Counted from the stretch's first letter, positions 1-10,395 are shown. The stretch is 64,000 bases of DNA from Gloeobacter kilaueensis JS1 (GCF_000484535.1 NC_022600.1:4394234-4458233); one strand, 5' to 3'. Made by a program: numbers and translations. Notes: generated from the sequence alone by a model not told the origin.

Positions 1-170
1 GCAGAGACGATGAGATGAATCTGAAAATCCCCCAGCTCGTACCACAGACCCGCAAAGCCCAGGGCTCGATCGCGAGCCGGGGTGAGCCCCAGCACCTCAC
101 CGTAAAAGTGGGCGGACCGTTCGAGGTCACCTACCAGGATCGCCGCGTGCAAAGGACGGATGACGCGCAT
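1..170 (-). CDS. VOC/glyoxalase-fold protein, N-terminal part only
   Basis: The minus strand from an ATG at 168-170 reads through the window edge as about 56 residues beginning MRVIRPLHAAILVGDLERSA and continuing with HFYGEVLGL. This is the usual first beta-alpha-beta unit of vicinal-oxygen-chelate proteins (glyoxalase I, dioxygenase and resistance families), in which an early His is a metal ligand. The reaction cannot be told from this fragment because the second half, holding the remaining metal ligands, lies outside the window. It is transcribed away from rnpB. Family assignment is fairly safe; substrate is unknown. Confidence 0.7.
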   Translation of the reverse strand, partial: MRVIRPLHAAILVGDLERSAHFYGEVLGLTPARDRALGFAGLWYELGDFQIHLIVS

Positions 171-235
171 GATCGCCGCTCGTACGGATCGATCACGCAC
201 GATACCCCAGCAAAGCGGTGCTGTCCAATCGGTAA

Positions 236-604
236 GATAGAGGCGGAGGAGTTGGCGCGGTGGTCGCGGGCCGGGCAACCGGCCTGAGGAAAGTCCGGGC
301 TCCCCAACGAGCGGATTGCTGGGTAACGCCCAGTGCGCGCGAGCGTGAGGATAGTGCCACAGAAACATACCGCCGATGGGAGTGGCAACACTCCACAGGC
401 AAGGGTGCAAAGGTGCGGTAAGAGCGCACCAGCGACATCGAGAGGTGTCGGCTCGGTAAACCCCGTCCTGAGCAAGGCGGGGGACAGATGGGTTGCTCGT
501 TGACCGTCCCCCAAAAGCCGCTTGAGGCGTCAGGCAACTGGCGTCCCAGACAGATGACCGCCCTTCGAACAGAACCCGGCTTACGTCCGGCTCCTCCACC
601 TGAG
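236..604 (+). ncRNA. rnpB: RNase P RNA (bacterial type A)
   Basis: This is the catalytic RNA of RNase P, which matures tRNA 5' ends. The conserved core is visible: GAGGAAAGTCCGGGCTCC at 286-303, ACAGAAACATACCGCC at about 359-374, and near the 3' end AGATGACCGCCC followed by ACAGAACCCGGCTTAC (about 552-584). The 5' run GGCGGAGGAG pairs with CTCCTCCACC at the 3' end to form helix P1, which fixes the ends to within a few bases. Open frames crossing the gene on the minus strand are artefacts. Confidence 0.95.
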
Positions 605-623
605 TTTCTATCCGGTGGGTGAC

Positions 624-938
624 ATGGAAAACAACGTTCTCAGACAACTCCTCTTGATGGGCGTGGGTGCAACCGCTGTCCTCACCGAACGGATTCAGCA
701 GGCCGTCGATGAGTGGGTGGGCGAGGGCCGCCTGCGCCAGGAAGATGCCAAAGAATTTCTCGACGATCTGCTCATTCGCCTGCGCGAGGAGCAGGGCAAC
801 CTCGAAGAACAGTTCCGCCGCCAGATCAAGACGGTGCTCAAAGAATACGACGTGCCCAACCAGTCCGAAATCGAAGCGCTTAAAAACCGCCTCGACCGCC
901 TGGAGTACCAGTTACGCCAGTTGCAGGACAGGCTGTAA
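624..938 (+). CDS. Phasin-like coiled-coil protein
   Basis: A 104-residue acidic and basic helical protein. An N-terminal stretch (LRQLLLMGVGATAVLTERIQ) is followed by a long charged helix and a C-terminal heptad-like coiled coil (about residues 78-104, NRLDRLEYQLRQLQ). This resembles the small phasin or polyhydroxyalkanoate-granule-associated proteins common in cyanobacteria. ATG at 624 is preferred; an in-frame GTG at 615 would add three residues. It follows rnpB closely and is followed by 149 bp without a gene. Function is inferred from family resemblance only. Confidence 0.65.
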   Translation: MENNVLRQLLLMGVGATAVLTERIQQAVDEWVGEGRLRQEDAKEFLDDLLIRLREEQGNLEEQFRRQIKTVLKEYDVPNQSEIEALKNRLDRLEYQLRQLQDRL

Positions 939-1087
939 ACCGGATCTGCCATTGACAAAGAGCTTGACTCCACGTAAGGTAATTTTGCATGTCGGTCCGG
1001 CATTTGCCTCGAACCTTCGTCTGGAAGCGTGCCGGAGTTGTTTTTGTCTGATCGCCAACGACATCGCAGTGTTTACCAGAGGGGGCT

Positions 1088-3508
1088 ATGCAAGTATTGA
1101 TTCAAGATCTCAGCTATGGCCTGCGGTCGCTTTTGAGCAAGCCTGTCTTTACCGTCGTCGCACTGGTTGCCCTCGCCCTTGGGATCGGTGCGAACACGGC
1201 TGTCTTCAGCGTCGTCAACGCTGTCTTACTCAAGCCCTTTCCCTACAAACATCCCGAGCAATTGATCGTCGTCTCTGCAAAGGATGGGCAGATAGACGAA
1301 GGAGTGAGCTATCCCGACTACCTCGATTATCGGGAGGCCAGAACCAGCTTCACCCAGTCAGCTGCTTTTTTAGGTGAAAGCTTTGTCCTCTCAGGGGGCG
1401 GACAGCCAGAACGGCTGCGCGGTGCGTTTGTCAGCTCCGGATACCTCTCTACACTCGGTATCGCGCCCGTTCTCGGTCGTGATTTTCTGCCCCAGGAAGA
1501 TTTGCCCGGCTACCGCAGCGTGCTGCTGTCGTACAGCTTCTGGCAGAGCCGCTACCGGGGCGACCCCGGTGTACTGGGCCGCTCCTTGCGCTTAAATGGT
1601 CAACTTTTTACTATCGTCGGCGTCCTGCCGCAGGGCATATCTTTTAAATACGACGAACAGTTTCTTACCTCCTTTGGCTCCTGGCTGACCAAAGGCCGCA
1701 ATCCAAAGCTGGGGATCAACGATCCGTGGGGCCGGGGCAATCACTTTTCAATGCTGATGATCGCCCGCCTCAGGACCGGTCATACCCTCGATCAGGCCCG
1801 CTCCGAACTGGCAGCGATCGCAGCCAGGCTCGCCCGTCAGTATCCCGATACCAACGCCACCACCCAGGCGCGAGCGGTTTCGCTGAGCGAGTTCGTCCTC
1901 GGCAACATTCGGACGACGCTACTGGTGTTGATGGCGGCAGTGCTTTTTGTGCTGCTGATTACAGCGGCGAACGTCGCCAACCTTCAGATCGCCCGCTCGG
2001 CAGCCCGGCGACGCGAGGTGGCACTGCGCACCGCCCTCGGAGCAAGCCGGGGACGGATTGTCCGCCAGCTTCTGACCGAGAGCCTGCTGCTGTCCAGCCT
2101 GGGAGCACTCATCGGCTTGATCGTAGCCTCGCTCAGCATCGCTCCGATCACCGCCTTGATCCCGGCAGATGTTCCAAGAGCCAGCCAGGTTGCGATCGAT
2201 TTACCGGTGTTGCTCTTCGCGATCGGCGTGGCTGTGGCAGCTGGTGTTGGCTTTGGCGTAGGGCCGGCGATGGCTGCTGCCCGGACCAGTCCGGCAGAGG
2301 TGCTCAAGGAGGACAGCCGGGGGGCGATCGGCGGACGCAGGCAGGGGCGCTTGCGCAATAGTCTGATTGTCGCGGAAGTCGGGCTGGCTCTGGTTTTGCT
2401 CTGTGGAGCGGCCCTGATGCTGCAGAGTTTTATCAAACTGCGCAGCGTTGAGCCGGGCTTCAGCACCACCAGGACGTTGAGTGCCTACCTCAGTCTTCCT
2501 GCGCAGAGCTATCCAGATGCGGATGCGCAGCGGCGCTTTGCACAGCGTCTGATCGAACAGTTGCATACTCTACCAGGGGTGCGCTCAGCAGCGATCGTCA
2601 ACGACATCCCGCTCACGCACTTTCAATCGGGCGCGCAGGTTGAAGTGCCGGGATATGTGGGCAAGGAGCTGCCTTACGCCGACTATCTAAGCACCAGCCC
2701 CGGCTACTTTGAGTTGATGGGCATTCCGCTGCTGGCCGGGCGGACTTTTGACGAGCAGGACCAGCCGGGCCAACCGGGAGCCGTCATTGTCAACGACCTT
2801 GTCGTCCGCCGCTTCTTCCCGGACGGCAACGCGGTCGGTAAGCGCCTGCGGCTACCGGGCATCTCCGACTGGCTCACGATCGTGGGAGTGGTCAGATGCA
2901 TTCACCAAAACGATCTCAAGGAGCCGCCCAACCTCCAGGTGTACCGGCCTTTTGCCCAGGATCCCTGGGCTGAGATTGGGATCGTTCTTAAAAGCGACAT
3001 TGCGCCTACCGCCCTTGCTGCCAGCCTGCAGCGCGCCGTCCAGAGCATCGATTCGGATTTGCCGGTGACAAAGGTGCGCTCCTTGCAGAAAGTGATCGAC
3101 GACTCGGTACAGGCTCCGCGCCTGACGATGGTGCTGCTTGCGATCTTTGCCGGGATCGCCCTTGTGAACGCTGCTATCGGTATCTACGGGGTGATGAGCT
3201 ATTCGGTGAGCCAGCGCACCCACGAGATCGGCGTGCGCATGGCCCTCGGTGCCCTGCCCGCCGACGTGCTCAAGCTGGTGGTCGGCCAGGGAATGCTGCT
3301 GGTGCTGGTAGGAGTGGCGATCGGGCTGGCGGGCGGCCTTGTCGGGTTGCAACTGTTGTCGAGCCTGCTTTTTGGCATCGGGGCGAGCGATCCGATCACT
3401 TTCGGGGCCGTGGCGATGTTGCTCGTGCTGGTGGCCCTCGTCGCCTGCTATCTGCCCGCTCGCCGGGCAACCCGGATCGATCCGGCCATCGCCCTGCGCT
3501 ACGAGTAG
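1088..3508 (+). CDS. Large FtsX/MacB-type ABC permease (two-module, about 800 residues)
   Basis: An 806-residue membrane protein made of two MacB/FtsX modules: a first membrane helix near residues 20-40, a periplasmic MacB core (about 50-250), a block of helices at about 280-440, a second periplasmic core (about 450-640), and a final FtsX block of three helices at about 680-800. This double arrangement is typical of the ADOP-type permeases common in Acidobacteria and some other phyla, which act in export or lipoprotein handling. No ATPase gene is adjacent, so the partner must be elsewhere. The 3' end overlaps the convergent DUF815 gene by 10 bp. Substrate is unknown. Confidence 0.85.
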   Translation: MQVLIQDLSYGLRSLLSKPVFTVVALVALALGIGANTAVFSVVNAVLLKPFPYKHPEQLIVVSAKDGQIDEGVSYPDYLDYREARTSFTQSAAFLGESFVLSGGGQPERLRGAFVSSGYLSTLGIAPVLGRDFLPQEDLPGYRSVLLSYSFWQSRYRGDPGVLGRSLRLNGQLFTIVGVLPQGISFKYDEQFLTSFGSWLTKGRNPKLGINDPWGRGNHFSMLMIARLRTGHTLDQARSELAAIAARLARQYPDTNATTQARAVSLSEFVLGNIRTTLLVLMAAVLFVLLITAANVANLQIARSAARRREVALRTALGASRGRIVRQLLTESLLLSSLGALIGLIVASLSIAPITALIPADVPRASQVAIDLPVLLFAIGVAVAAGVGFGVGPAMAAARTSPAEVLKEDSRGAIGGRRQGRLRNSLIVAEVGLALVLLCGAALMLQSFIKLRSVEPGFSTTRTLSAYLSLPAQSYPDADAQRRFAQRLIEQLHTLPGVRSAAIVNDIPLTHFQSGAQVEVPGYVGKELPYADYLSTSPGYFELMGIPLLAGRTFDEQDQPGQPGAVIVNDLVVRRFFPDGNAVGKRLRLPGISDWLTIVGVVRCIHQNDLKEPPNLQVYRPFAQDPWAEIGIVLKSDIAPTALAASLQRAVQSIDSDLPVTKVRSLQKVIDDSVQAPRLTMVLLAIFAGIALVNAAIGIYGVMSYSVSQRTHEIGVRMALGALPADVLKLVVGQGMLLVLVGVAIGLAGGLVGLQLLSSLLFGIGASDPITFGAVAMLLVLVALVACYLPARRATRIDPAIALRYE

Positions 3509-4905
3509 GGCGCACCCGCCAGCGCCAGCTCCGAGCGCAAAAAGTCGATGAACTGGCGGGCGGTGCGCCCGGAGCGGCTGTTGTGGTGCATCACCCACTG
3601 CAGCGCACGGCGCTCGAGATCTTCGGCTGCCAGAGCAATGCCTGCCTGTTCTGCCAGGTAACGGACGATGCGCAGGTAGGTCTTCTGATCGGCGGGTTCA
3701 AACGTCAGCGTCAGTCCGAAGCGGTCGCTAAAGGACAGCTTCTCCTGCACCGTGTCCCAGGCGTGTACTTCCTCATCGCTGGGCCGGGGACGGTCGCCAA
3801 AAAATTCGCGAATCAGGTGGCGACGGTTGGAGGTGGCGTAGACGACGACATTTTGGGGACGGGCGGTCAGATTGCCTTCGAGGACGACCTTGAGCGCCTT
3901 GTAGGCTTCTTCGCCCTCCTCGAAGGACAGATCATCGACGAAGAGGACGAACTTGAGGGCGAGGGGGCGCAGGTGGTCGATGAGCAGGGGCAGCGCCTGC
4001 AGTTCGGACTTGGCGACCTCGATGAGGCGCAGGCCGCGTTCGGCGTACTCGCTCAGCATCGACTTGACCAGCGACGACTTGCCGGAGCCACGACTGCCAT
4101 AGAGCAGAACGTGCAGCGCCGGATAGCCGGCAAGCAAAAATTCGGTATTGCGGCGCAGGGTGTCGCGCTGCTGTTCGTAGCCCACCAGCTCCTGCGATCG
4201 GATCTGCTCCGGGTGGGCGATGCCGACGAGTTCCCCTGCCTGCCAGCGCAGCGCCCGGTAGCGAGCAAAAAGACCGATTCCCGCCTCGCGGTAGTGCAGA
4301 GCGAGCCGGGGCAGCGCCTCTGCCCAGGTGCCGCCCCGATCAAAAAAAGGGACCACCTTCGGCCAGTGGGGCAACGGTACTGCCTGGCCTGTAACCTGCT
4401 CCATCCACAAAGCGATTTGCTCGCTTTCTAGATCGTGCAGCCGCTGTAGGATCTGCAGGTCGTGGCGGGCAGCCTCGACGAGCGCTGGGGGCAAGACCTG
4501 CACCTCGCAGTGCTGGAGCTGAGCTGAAAAAGGATTGTCCGCCTGCAAAACGGCCTCCACCAGAGCGTCCGGCCAGCTCTGGGCGCGCTCAGCCAGGGTT
4601 TTGAACCACAGGCCGTAAGCTTCCAGACAGCGGAGAATCTGGCTCTGGTTTCCGGGTGAGGCCGAGCCCAGTCCATCGAGCAACCCGAGCAAGGCCCGCA
4701 CCGGCGGCGCTGTCAGCACCTCCTGATAGATAAGCAGGGAAGCAGCCTCCCGGCGCAGCCGACGCACTGTATCGTTGAAATCGCCCAAGCAGGTCTCTCC
4801 CAATACTTCTGCCCATTGTCGCCCTGCTGAGCGCCGGAGGAACGAGGAACATCCATCCTGGACGGTTCGTCCGGCAAACAAATAGTTAGATAACCTTACA
4901 ATCAA
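3499..4905 (-). CDS. DUF815-type AAA ATPase
   Basis: A 468-residue protein. The N-terminal half (1-240) is helical and of unknown role; the C-terminal half is an AAA core with Walker A GSRGSGKSS at about 270-278 and a Walker B-like FVLFVDDLSFEE near 320. The ending SGRTARQFIDFLRSEL is typical of DUF815, a family of unassigned ATPases found beside many metabolic genes. The start is TTG at 4903-4905. Upstream on the minus strand lies AAGGAGGG, a strong ribosome site but about 11 bases away, so a later start is possible. It is divergent from marR with only 39 bp between them. Confidence 0.8.
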   Translation of the reverse strand: MIVRLSNYLFAGRTVQDGCSSFLRRSAGRQWAEVLGETCLGDFNDTVRRLRREAASLLIYQEVLTAPPVRALLGLLDGLGSASPGNQSQILRCLEAYGLWFKTLAERAQSWPDALVEAVLQADNPFSAQLQHCEVQVLPPALVEAARHDLQILQRLHDLESEQIALWMEQVTGQAVPLPHWPKVVPFFDRGGTWAEALPRLALHYREAGIGLFARYRALRWQAGELVGIAHPEQIRSQELVGYEQQRDTLRRNTEFLLAGYPALHVLLYGSRGSGKSSLVKSMLSEYAERGLRLIEVAKSELQALPLLIDHLRPLALKFVLFVDDLSFEEGEEAYKALKVVLEGNLTARPQNVVVYATSNRRHLIREFFGDRPRPSDEEVHAWDTVQEKLSFSDRFGLTLTFEPADQKTYLRIVRYLAEQAGIALAAEDLERRALQWVMHHNSRSGRTARQFIDFLRSELALAGAPYS

Positions 4906-4928
4906 AGGGGAGTTCGCCCTCCTTTGAT
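4901..4928. promoter_or_regulatory. Palindrome between DUF815 gene and marR, candidate MarR operator
   Basis: ATCAAAGG at 4901-4908 is repeated inverted as CCTTTGAT at 4921-4928, with perfect 8-base arms around a 12-base spacer. It occupies most of the 39-bp divergent gap and overlaps the TTG start of the DUF815 gene. MarR regulators usually bind such palindromes upstream of their own gene, so autoregulation of the efflux operon is likely. That role is inference. Confidence 0.5.
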
Positions 4929-4944
4929 CTCGGACTGCAGGACG

Positions 4945-5406
4945 ATGCTGATTTCTGAGACGAGTGTCGAACAGTGCGCCGGCAGCATCGTCGAGACGCT
5001 GCCGCTATTCTTGCGCCTTATCCGCGCCGAGTTGCGCCGCCACCCGCGCCTGAACCTGTCGCTGCCGCAGTTGCGGGCGCTGGTCTACCTGCGCGATCAG
5101 CCCGGAGCGTCCGCCTCCGGCATGGCCGAGTACCTGGGGGTGACGCGGGCGACGGCCTCGACGACGATCGAGCGGCTGGTGCAGCGGGAACTGATCACGC
5201 GCACCGACGATCCCCAGGAGCGCCGCCGGGTGGTCTTGAATCTGACCGAGGCCGGTCACAGGCAACTGGAGCAGGCGAGTACGATTGCCCAGGAACGGGT
5301 GGCGGAGGCGCTGGCGGGTCTGTCTCCGTCGAGATTGCGCCGGATCAACGAGGGTCTGCTGCTGCTGCAGTCGGTACTCCACACGAGGGCGGGAATAACG
5401 CGATGA
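4945..5406 (+). CDS. MarR-family transcriptional regulator
   Basis: A 153-residue winged-helix regulator. The recognition region reads ASGMAEYLGVTRATASTTIERL, followed by the wing with RTDDPQERRRVVLNLTEAG, a hallmark of MarR proteins. ATG at 4945 is chosen because GCAGGA lies just before it; an upstream in-frame TTG at 4924 falls inside the palindrome. Its stop overlaps the next start (ATGA at 5403-5406), so it is translationally coupled to the efflux adaptor. It probably represses the operon and releases it in response to a toxic ligand. Confidence 0.9.
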   Translation: MLISETSVEQCAGSIVETLPLFLRLIRAELRRHPRLNLSLPQLRALVYLRDQPGASASGMAEYLGVTRATASTTIERLVQRELITRTDDPQERRRVVLNLTEAGHRQLEQASTIAQERVAEALAGLSPSRLRRINEGLLLLQSVLHTRAGITR

Positions 5407-6689
5407 CCGAGATGCTGGACAAGCAAAAAACGCGCCGAGGGGAGCAAAAAGTGTCGGGTGCTGCCCGTCGGGACTGGCGGCCCATCGTCCTCGGGCTGGT
5501 GGTGATCGCAATCGGCGTGTTCGCGCTGCGGACCCTCACCGATCCCGCCCGCGATGCGGATTCAAGGCCAAAGGGCAAACCGGCGGTCCCGGTGATAACG
5601 GCGGTGGCACAGCAACAGGCCGTTCCGGTCGAAGTCGATGCGGTGGGCAACGTCGAGGCAACCTCGACGGTATCGGTGCGCTCTCAAGTCGATGGGCAAC
5701 TGCTGCGGGTCCATTTTCAGCAGGGCCAACTCGTCCATAAAGGCGATCTGCTCTTCAGCATCGACCCAAGACCCGCCCAGGCGGCGGTGGCTCAGGCGGA
5801 GGCCGCCGTCAACAAAGATCTGGCCGCCGTCGAGCAGGCGAGGGCGGTTCTCCTTAAAGACCAGGCCCAGCTGCGCACCGCCCGCCTCCAGGTGCAGCGC
5901 TACGAGCTACTGCGATCCCAGGGGGCGATCTCCCAGGACCAGTTCGACCAGTACCGCACCAACGCCGACGCCCTCGAAGCGACGGTGCGCGCCGATCAGG
6001 CCAATATCCGCAACGCCCAGGCGATCGTCAATTCCGACCGGGCGGCCCTCGCCAACGCCCGCGTCCAACTCAGTTACAGCACAATCCGCTCGCCTATCGA
6101 GGGCCGCACCGGCAGCCTCAACTTTTATGCCGGCGATCTGATCAAGGCCAACGACACGACCGCCCTGGTGACGATCAACCGGATTAGCCCGATCTACGTC
6201 ACCTTCACCGTGCCGGAAGACCAGCTCGCAGCGATTCGCAGCGCGATGGCCCGCCACGAACTGAAGGTGAGCGCCAGTGCCCAGGGTGATAGCCGCATCG
6301 TCACCGGCAACTTGAGCTTTATCGACAACGCCGTCGATACGACCACCGGCACGATCAAGCTCAAGGCGACGTTTGCCAACAGCGACGGCTACCTCGTCCC
6401 CGGTCAGTTCGTCGATGCGAGCCTCACGGTCACGACCTTGAACAGGGCAGTGGTCGTGCCCTCCCAGGCGATCCAGACCAGTCAGCAGGGCCGCTTCGTC
6501 TTCGTCGTCCGCCCCGACCGCACCGTCCAGATGCAGCCCATCGAGAGTACTCTCACCTACAGGGGCCTGGCGGTGATAAATCGAGGCGTCCAGCCCGGCC
6601 AGACGGTCGTCACCGACGGCCAACTGCAACTGGTACCGGGGGCAAAGGTGCAGATCAAGCCGTCGTCGCCGGAGGCCGCTTCCCGATGA
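5403..6689 (+). CDS. RND efflux periplasmic adaptor (HlyD/MdtA type)
   Basis: A 428-residue membrane-fusion protein linking an inner-membrane RND pump to an outer-membrane channel. It has one N-terminal membrane anchor (about residues 24-44, WRPIVLGLVVIAIGVFAL), then the lipoyl half-motif VRSQVDGQLLRVHFQQGQ, a helical hairpin (about 130-220), the returning half-motif IRSPIEGRTGSL, and a beta-barrel and membrane-proximal domain. It begins inside the marR stop and ends inside the start of the pump gene (ATGA at 6686-6689), giving a tightly coupled three-gene operon. No outer-membrane factor gene is in the window. Confidence 0.92.
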   Translation: MTEMLDKQKTRRGEQKVSGAARRDWRPIVLGLVVIAIGVFALRTLTDPARDADSRPKGKPAVPVITAVAQQQAVPVEVDAVGNVEATSTVSVRSQVDGQLLRVHFQQGQLVHKGDLLFSIDPRPAQAAVAQAEAAVNKDLAAVEQARAVLLKDQAQLRTARLQVQRYELLRSQGAISQDQFDQYRTNADALEATVRADQANIRNAQAIVNSDRAALANARVQLSYSTIRSPIEGRTGSLNFYAGDLIKANDTTALVTINRISPIYVTFTVPEDQLAAIRSAMARHELKVSASAQGDSRIVTGNLSFIDNAVDTTTGTIKLKATFANSDGYLVPGQFVDASLTVTTLNRAVVVPSQAIQTSQQGRFVFVVRPDRTVQMQPIESTLTYRGLAVINRGVQPGQTVVTDGQLQLVPGAKVQIKPSSPEAASR

Positions 6690-9600
6690 ATCCTTCTGCC
6701 CTGTTTATCCGTCGCCCGATCACGACCACCCTGGTGATGATCGGGATCTTTATCTTTGGCTGCATCGCCTACCGTCTGCTGCCGGTGAGCGACCTGCCGA
6801 GCGTCGATTTTCCAACCATCCAGGTCTCGGCAAGCCAGCCCGGTGCCAGTCCCGACACGATGGCCTCGACGATCGCGACGCCGCTGGAGCGCCAGTTTGC
6901 GACGATTCCGGGCCTCGACTCGATGAACTCGACCAGCACCCTCGGTAACACCCAGATCACGCTGCAGTTTAATTTGAGCCGCAAGATCGACGGAGCGGCC
7001 CAGGACGTGCAGTCGGCGATTCAGGCGGCCTCCTCGATTTTGCCGCCGGGGATGCCCACCCCGCCTTCCTACCGCAAGGTCAACCCGGCGGATGCACCGA
7101 TTCTGTACCTGGTGCTCACCTCGCCCACGCTCCCCCTCTCGCAGGTAGACGAGTACGCTGAAACCGACGTTGCCCAGCGCATCTCGATGGTGGGCGGCGT
7201 CGCCCAGGTCAACGTCTACGGTGCTCAAAAATACGCCGTGCGCGTCCAGCTCGACCCCTACGCCCTCGCCACGCGGGGCATCGGCATCGACGAGGTGCAG
7301 TCGGCGATTAAAACCGGCAACGTCAATCTGCCCTCCGGCACCCTCTACGGCAACTACCAGGCGTACAACCTCAACGCCAACGCCCAGCTCACCGATGCCG
7401 CCGCCTACCGCAAACTGGTCGTCGCCTACCGCAACGGTGCGCCGATTCGCCTTGAGCAGTTGGGCCGGGTAATCGACAGCGTCGAGAACGACAAGACCGC
7501 CGGTTGGTTCAACAACACCCGCTCGATCATCCTTGCCATCCAGCGCCAGCCCGGCGTCAACACGATCGACGTGGTAGACAGCATCAAAAAGCTCCTGCCC
7601 ACCTTCAAGGAGCAACTGCCGGCGGCGGTCAACCTCGACATCATGTTCGACCGCTCCCAGTCGATCCGCGCCTCGGTAGGCGATGTGCAGTTTACGCTCG
7701 CAATCACGATCGGCCTGGTGGTGATGGTGATCTTTGTCTTCTTGCGCAACCTGACGGCGACGGTGATCCCCAGCCTGGCGCTGCCGCTGTCGATCGTCGC
7801 CACCTTCTCGGCAATGTATCTGTTGGGCTTTTCCCTCGACAATCTGTCGCTGGTCGCCCTCACCCTGGCGGTGGGCTTCGTCGTAGACGATGCGATCGTC
7901 GTGCTCGAAAATATCGTCCGCCACCAGGAGATGGGCGAGGACCGCCTGAGTGCTGCCTACAACGGCTCGCGCGAGATCTTCTTTACGATCTTGTCGATGA
8001 CGATCTCGCTGGTGGCGGTCTTTATTCCGATTTTGTTTATGGGCGGGATTCTGGGCCGCCTTTTTAACGAATTTGCGGTGACGATGGCGGTGGCGATTCT
8101 CGTCTCGGGCTTTATCTCGCTCACGCTCACACCGATGCTCTGCAGCCGCTTTTTAAAAAATCCGGACCACGACGCCCAGCGGCGCAACCGCCTCTACATG
8201 GCCTCCGAGCGCGTCTTCGATGGTCTTTTGCACGCCTACGAGCGCAGTCTGCAGTGGGTACTCGCCCATCGCCGCTCGACGATGGCCGTCTTTGTCGCCG
8301 TGCTCGCCGCCACCGCCTGGCTGTTTGTGATCGTACCCAAGGGCTTCATCCCTACCGAGGACACAGGCCAGATCTCAGGCAGCACCCAGGCGGCCCAGGG
8401 CATCTCCTTCGACGATATGGTGCGCCACCAGAAGGCCGTGGCGGCGATCGTCGCCCGCAATCCCTACGTCGCCTCCTACAATTCGAGCGTCGGCAACGGC
8501 GGCACCAACGCGGGCCGCATCCAGATCCGTCTCAAACCTCGCTCCGAGCGCCCGAGCGCCGACGAGATCATCCAGCAGTTGCGCAAACAGGTCGGGGCGG
8601 TTCCCGGCATCCGCGTCTTCTTTCAAAATCCCCCCGCCATCCGCATCGGCGGCCAGCAGACCAACGCCCTCTACCAGTACACCCTCCAGGGCATCGACAC
8701 CGACACGCTCTATCAGGTCGCTCCGGTTCTTGAAAATAAACTGCGCGCTCTGAGCGAACTGCAGGATGTCAACTCGGACCTGCAGCTGAAGAACCCCCAG
8801 GTCAACGTCGCCATCGACCGCGACAAGGCTGCCGCCCTGGGGATCACCGCCCAGCAGATCCAGAACGCCCTGGGCGCCGCCTACGGCAACCCGCAGGTCT
8901 CGCTCATCTACACCTCGACCAACCAGTACCGGGTGATTACGAGTGTCCTGCCGCGCTACCAGCGCAGCCCTTCTGCCCTCTCCCGGCTGTACGTGCGCGC
9001 CGGCAACGGCAAGCTGGTGCCCCTTTCGACGATCGCAAGTTTTAAGCTGGGGGCCGGGCCGCTCCAGGTCAACCACGTCGGCCAGTTCGCCTCCGCCACG
9101 ATCTCGTTTAACCTCAAGCCCGGCGTCTCCCTGGGCGAGGCGACGAGCAAGATCGACCGGATTGCAAGATCGGTTCTGCCCGAGACGATCACCGGCAGCT
9201 TTCAAGGTTCCGCCCAGGCGTTCCAGTCGTCGATCACCAACCTCGGCCTGCTGCTCATCGTGGCGATTCTCGTGATCTACATTGTGCTCGGCGTGCTCTA
9301 CGAGAGCTTCATCCACCCGCTCACCATCCTCTCAGGACTGCCCTCGGCGGGCTTTGGTGCGCTGCTCACGTTGCTCATCTTCAAGGTGGACCTGAATATC
9401 TACGCCTTTTTGGGCCTGATCTTGCTGGTGGGGATCGTCAAGAAAAACGCGATCATGATGATCGACTTTGCCCTGGAGGCGGAGCGCAACGACGGCAAGC
9501 CCGCCGAAGATGCGATCTACGCCGCCTGCCTGGTGCGCTTCAGGCCGATCATGATGACGACGGTGGCCGCCTTGATGGGCACGCTGCCCATCGCCCTGGG

Positions 9601-9766
9601 GCTTGGAGCCGGGGCGGAGACGCGCCAGCCCCTGGGCCTCGCCGTGGTGGGCGGCTTGCTCTTCTCCCAGGCAATCACGCTCTACATCACGCCGGTCATC
9701 TATCTGTATCTCGACCGCTGGGAGAAGAAGACCAACCCCGCTGCCCGCGAGCAGTACGCCGGGTAA
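6686..9766 (+). CDS. RND efflux permease (AcrB/MdtB/MdtC family)
   Basis: A 1026-residue proton-driven pump of full family length. It shows the N-terminal membrane helix ([19 protein letters not shown]), two large periplasmic loops, two blocks of membrane helices, and the helix-4 signature [18 protein letters not shown] with paired Asp residues that carry protons. [20 protein letters not shown] lies in the second half. The family exports hydrophobic drugs, bile acids or siderophores; the ligand here is not predictable. Third gene of the marR operon. Confidence 0.95.
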   Translation: MNPSALFIRRPITTTLVMIGIFIFGCIAYRLLPVSDLPSVDFPTIQVSASQPGASPDTMASTIATPLERQFATIPGLDSMNSTSTLGNTQITLQFNLSRKIDGAAQDVQSAIQAASSILPPGMPTPPSYRKVNPADAPILYLVLTSPTLPLSQVDEYAETDVAQRISMVGGVAQVNVYGAQKYAVRVQLDPYALATRGIGIDEVQSAIKTGNVNLPSGTLYGNYQAYNLNANAQLTDAAAYRKLVVAYRNGAPIRLEQLGRVIDSVENDKTAGWFNNTRSIILAIQRQPGVNTIDVVDSIKKLLPTFKEQLPAAVNLDIMFDRSQSIRASVGDVQFTLAITIGLVVMVIFVFLRNLTATVIPSLALPLSIVATFSAMYLLGFSLDNLSLVALTLAVGFVVDDAIVVLENIVRHQEMGEDRLSAAYNGSREIFFTILSMTISLVAVFIPILFMGGILGRLFNEFAVTMAVAILVSGFISLTLTPMLCSRFLKNPDHDAQRRNRLYMASERVFDGLLHAYERSLQWVLAHRRSTMAVFVAVLAATAWLFVIVPKGFIPTEDTGQISGSTQAAQGISFDDMVRHQKAVAAIVARNPYVASYNSSVGNGGTNAGRIQIRLKPRSERPSADEIIQQLRKQVGAVPGIRVFFQNPPAIRIGGQQTNALYQYTLQGIDTDTLYQVAPVLENKLRALSELQDVNSDLQLKNPQVNVAIDRDKAAALGITAQQIQNALGAAYGNPQVSLIYTSTNQYRVITSVLPRYQRSPSALSRLYVRAGNGKLVPLSTIASFKLGAGPLQVNHVGQFASATISFNLKPGVSLGEATSKIDRIARSVLPETITGSFQGSAQAFQSSITNLGLLLIVAILVIYIVLGVLYESFIHPLTILSGLPSAGFGALLTLLIFKVDLNIYAFLGLILLVGIVKKNAIMMIDFALEAERNDGKPAEDAIYAACLVRFRPIMMTTVAALMGTLPIALGLGAGAETRQPLGLAVVGGLLFSQAITLYITPVIYLYLDRWEKKTNPAAREQYAG

Positions 9767-9824
9767 TCAGCCGGGCTGGGGCCGCTGTGGTATGCTAGGA
9801 AAGCTTGAAAATTTTGGAACGACT

Positions 9825-10094
9825 ATGCCCCTGACGCAAGAGCGCAAACAGGAACTGATTGGCACCTATCAGGTCCACGAGACCGACACCGGCTCCCCCG
9901 AGATCCAGGTTGCGATGCTCAGCGACCGGATCAACCAGTTGACCGAGCACCTGCGCAGCCATCCCAAAGATTTTTCCTCGCGGCGCGGCCTGCTCAAGCT
10001 GATTGGCCGCCGCAAGCAGCTGCTCGCCTACCTGGCAGCCAACGAGGCCGAGCGCTACCGCGCCCTGGTCGAGCGGCTGGGCCTGCGCCGCTAG
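9825..10094 (+). CDS. rpsO: 30S ribosomal protein S15
   Basis: An 89-residue protein of normal S15 length. It contains the conserved [20 protein letters not shown] and [19 protein letters not shown] segments that contact 16S rRNA helix 22 and the central domain. The ATG at 9825 gives the canonical N-terminus [12 protein letters not shown]; upstream in-frame codons are spurious. A TATGCT box at 9791-9796 lies about 30 bp upstream and could be its -10 element. Confidence 0.97.
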   Translation: MPLTQERKQELIGTYQVHETDTGSPEIQVAMLSDRINQLTEHLRSHPKDFSSRRGLLKLIGRRKQLLAYLAANEAERYRALVERLGLRR

Positions 10095-10104
10095 CGCCGC
10101 GATC

Positions 10105-10395
10105 ATGGAACAGGGCCTATTTGCTGCTTCCCTGTTTCCGTACCTGCTCTTTCTCTGGTATGCCACCCGTTCGGGCCGCTTTCCAAAGCTGGCCCTTTAC
10201 GGTTTTTATGGCACCCTCGTCTTCGTGGCGGTGACGATTCCTGTCGGAGCCTACTGCCAGTTCGTCCTCAAGCAGTCGCTCTCCAACGTCGATTGGCTGC
10301 ACGGTCCTGCCGAATCGCTGCTCACGCTCTCCAATATCCTGGTCGTGCTTGGCTTCAAGCAGGCGCTCACCCAACCGCCCAAAAATCGGAGCTAG
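10105..10395 (+). CDS. DUF3593-type small membrane protein
   Basis: A 96-residue protein with three hydrophobic segments (about residues 5-20, 28-50 and 70-88), beginning MEQGLFAASLFPYLLFLWYA. It resembles the DUF3593 family, which is conserved in cyanobacteria and plastids and has no established function. It starts 10 bp after rpsO on the same strand and ends convergently, 10 bp from hisZ. Confidence 0.7.
   Translation: MEQGLFAASLFPYLLFLWYATRSGRFPKLALYGFYGTLVFVAVTIPVGAYCQFVLKQSLSNVDWLHGPAESLLTLSNILVVLGFKQALTQPPKNRS

Noticed and set aside
131-537. Two open frames on the minus strand with lengths of 114-127 codons
   Set aside because: They run across the RNase P RNA core and the VOC gene start; no protein-like content.
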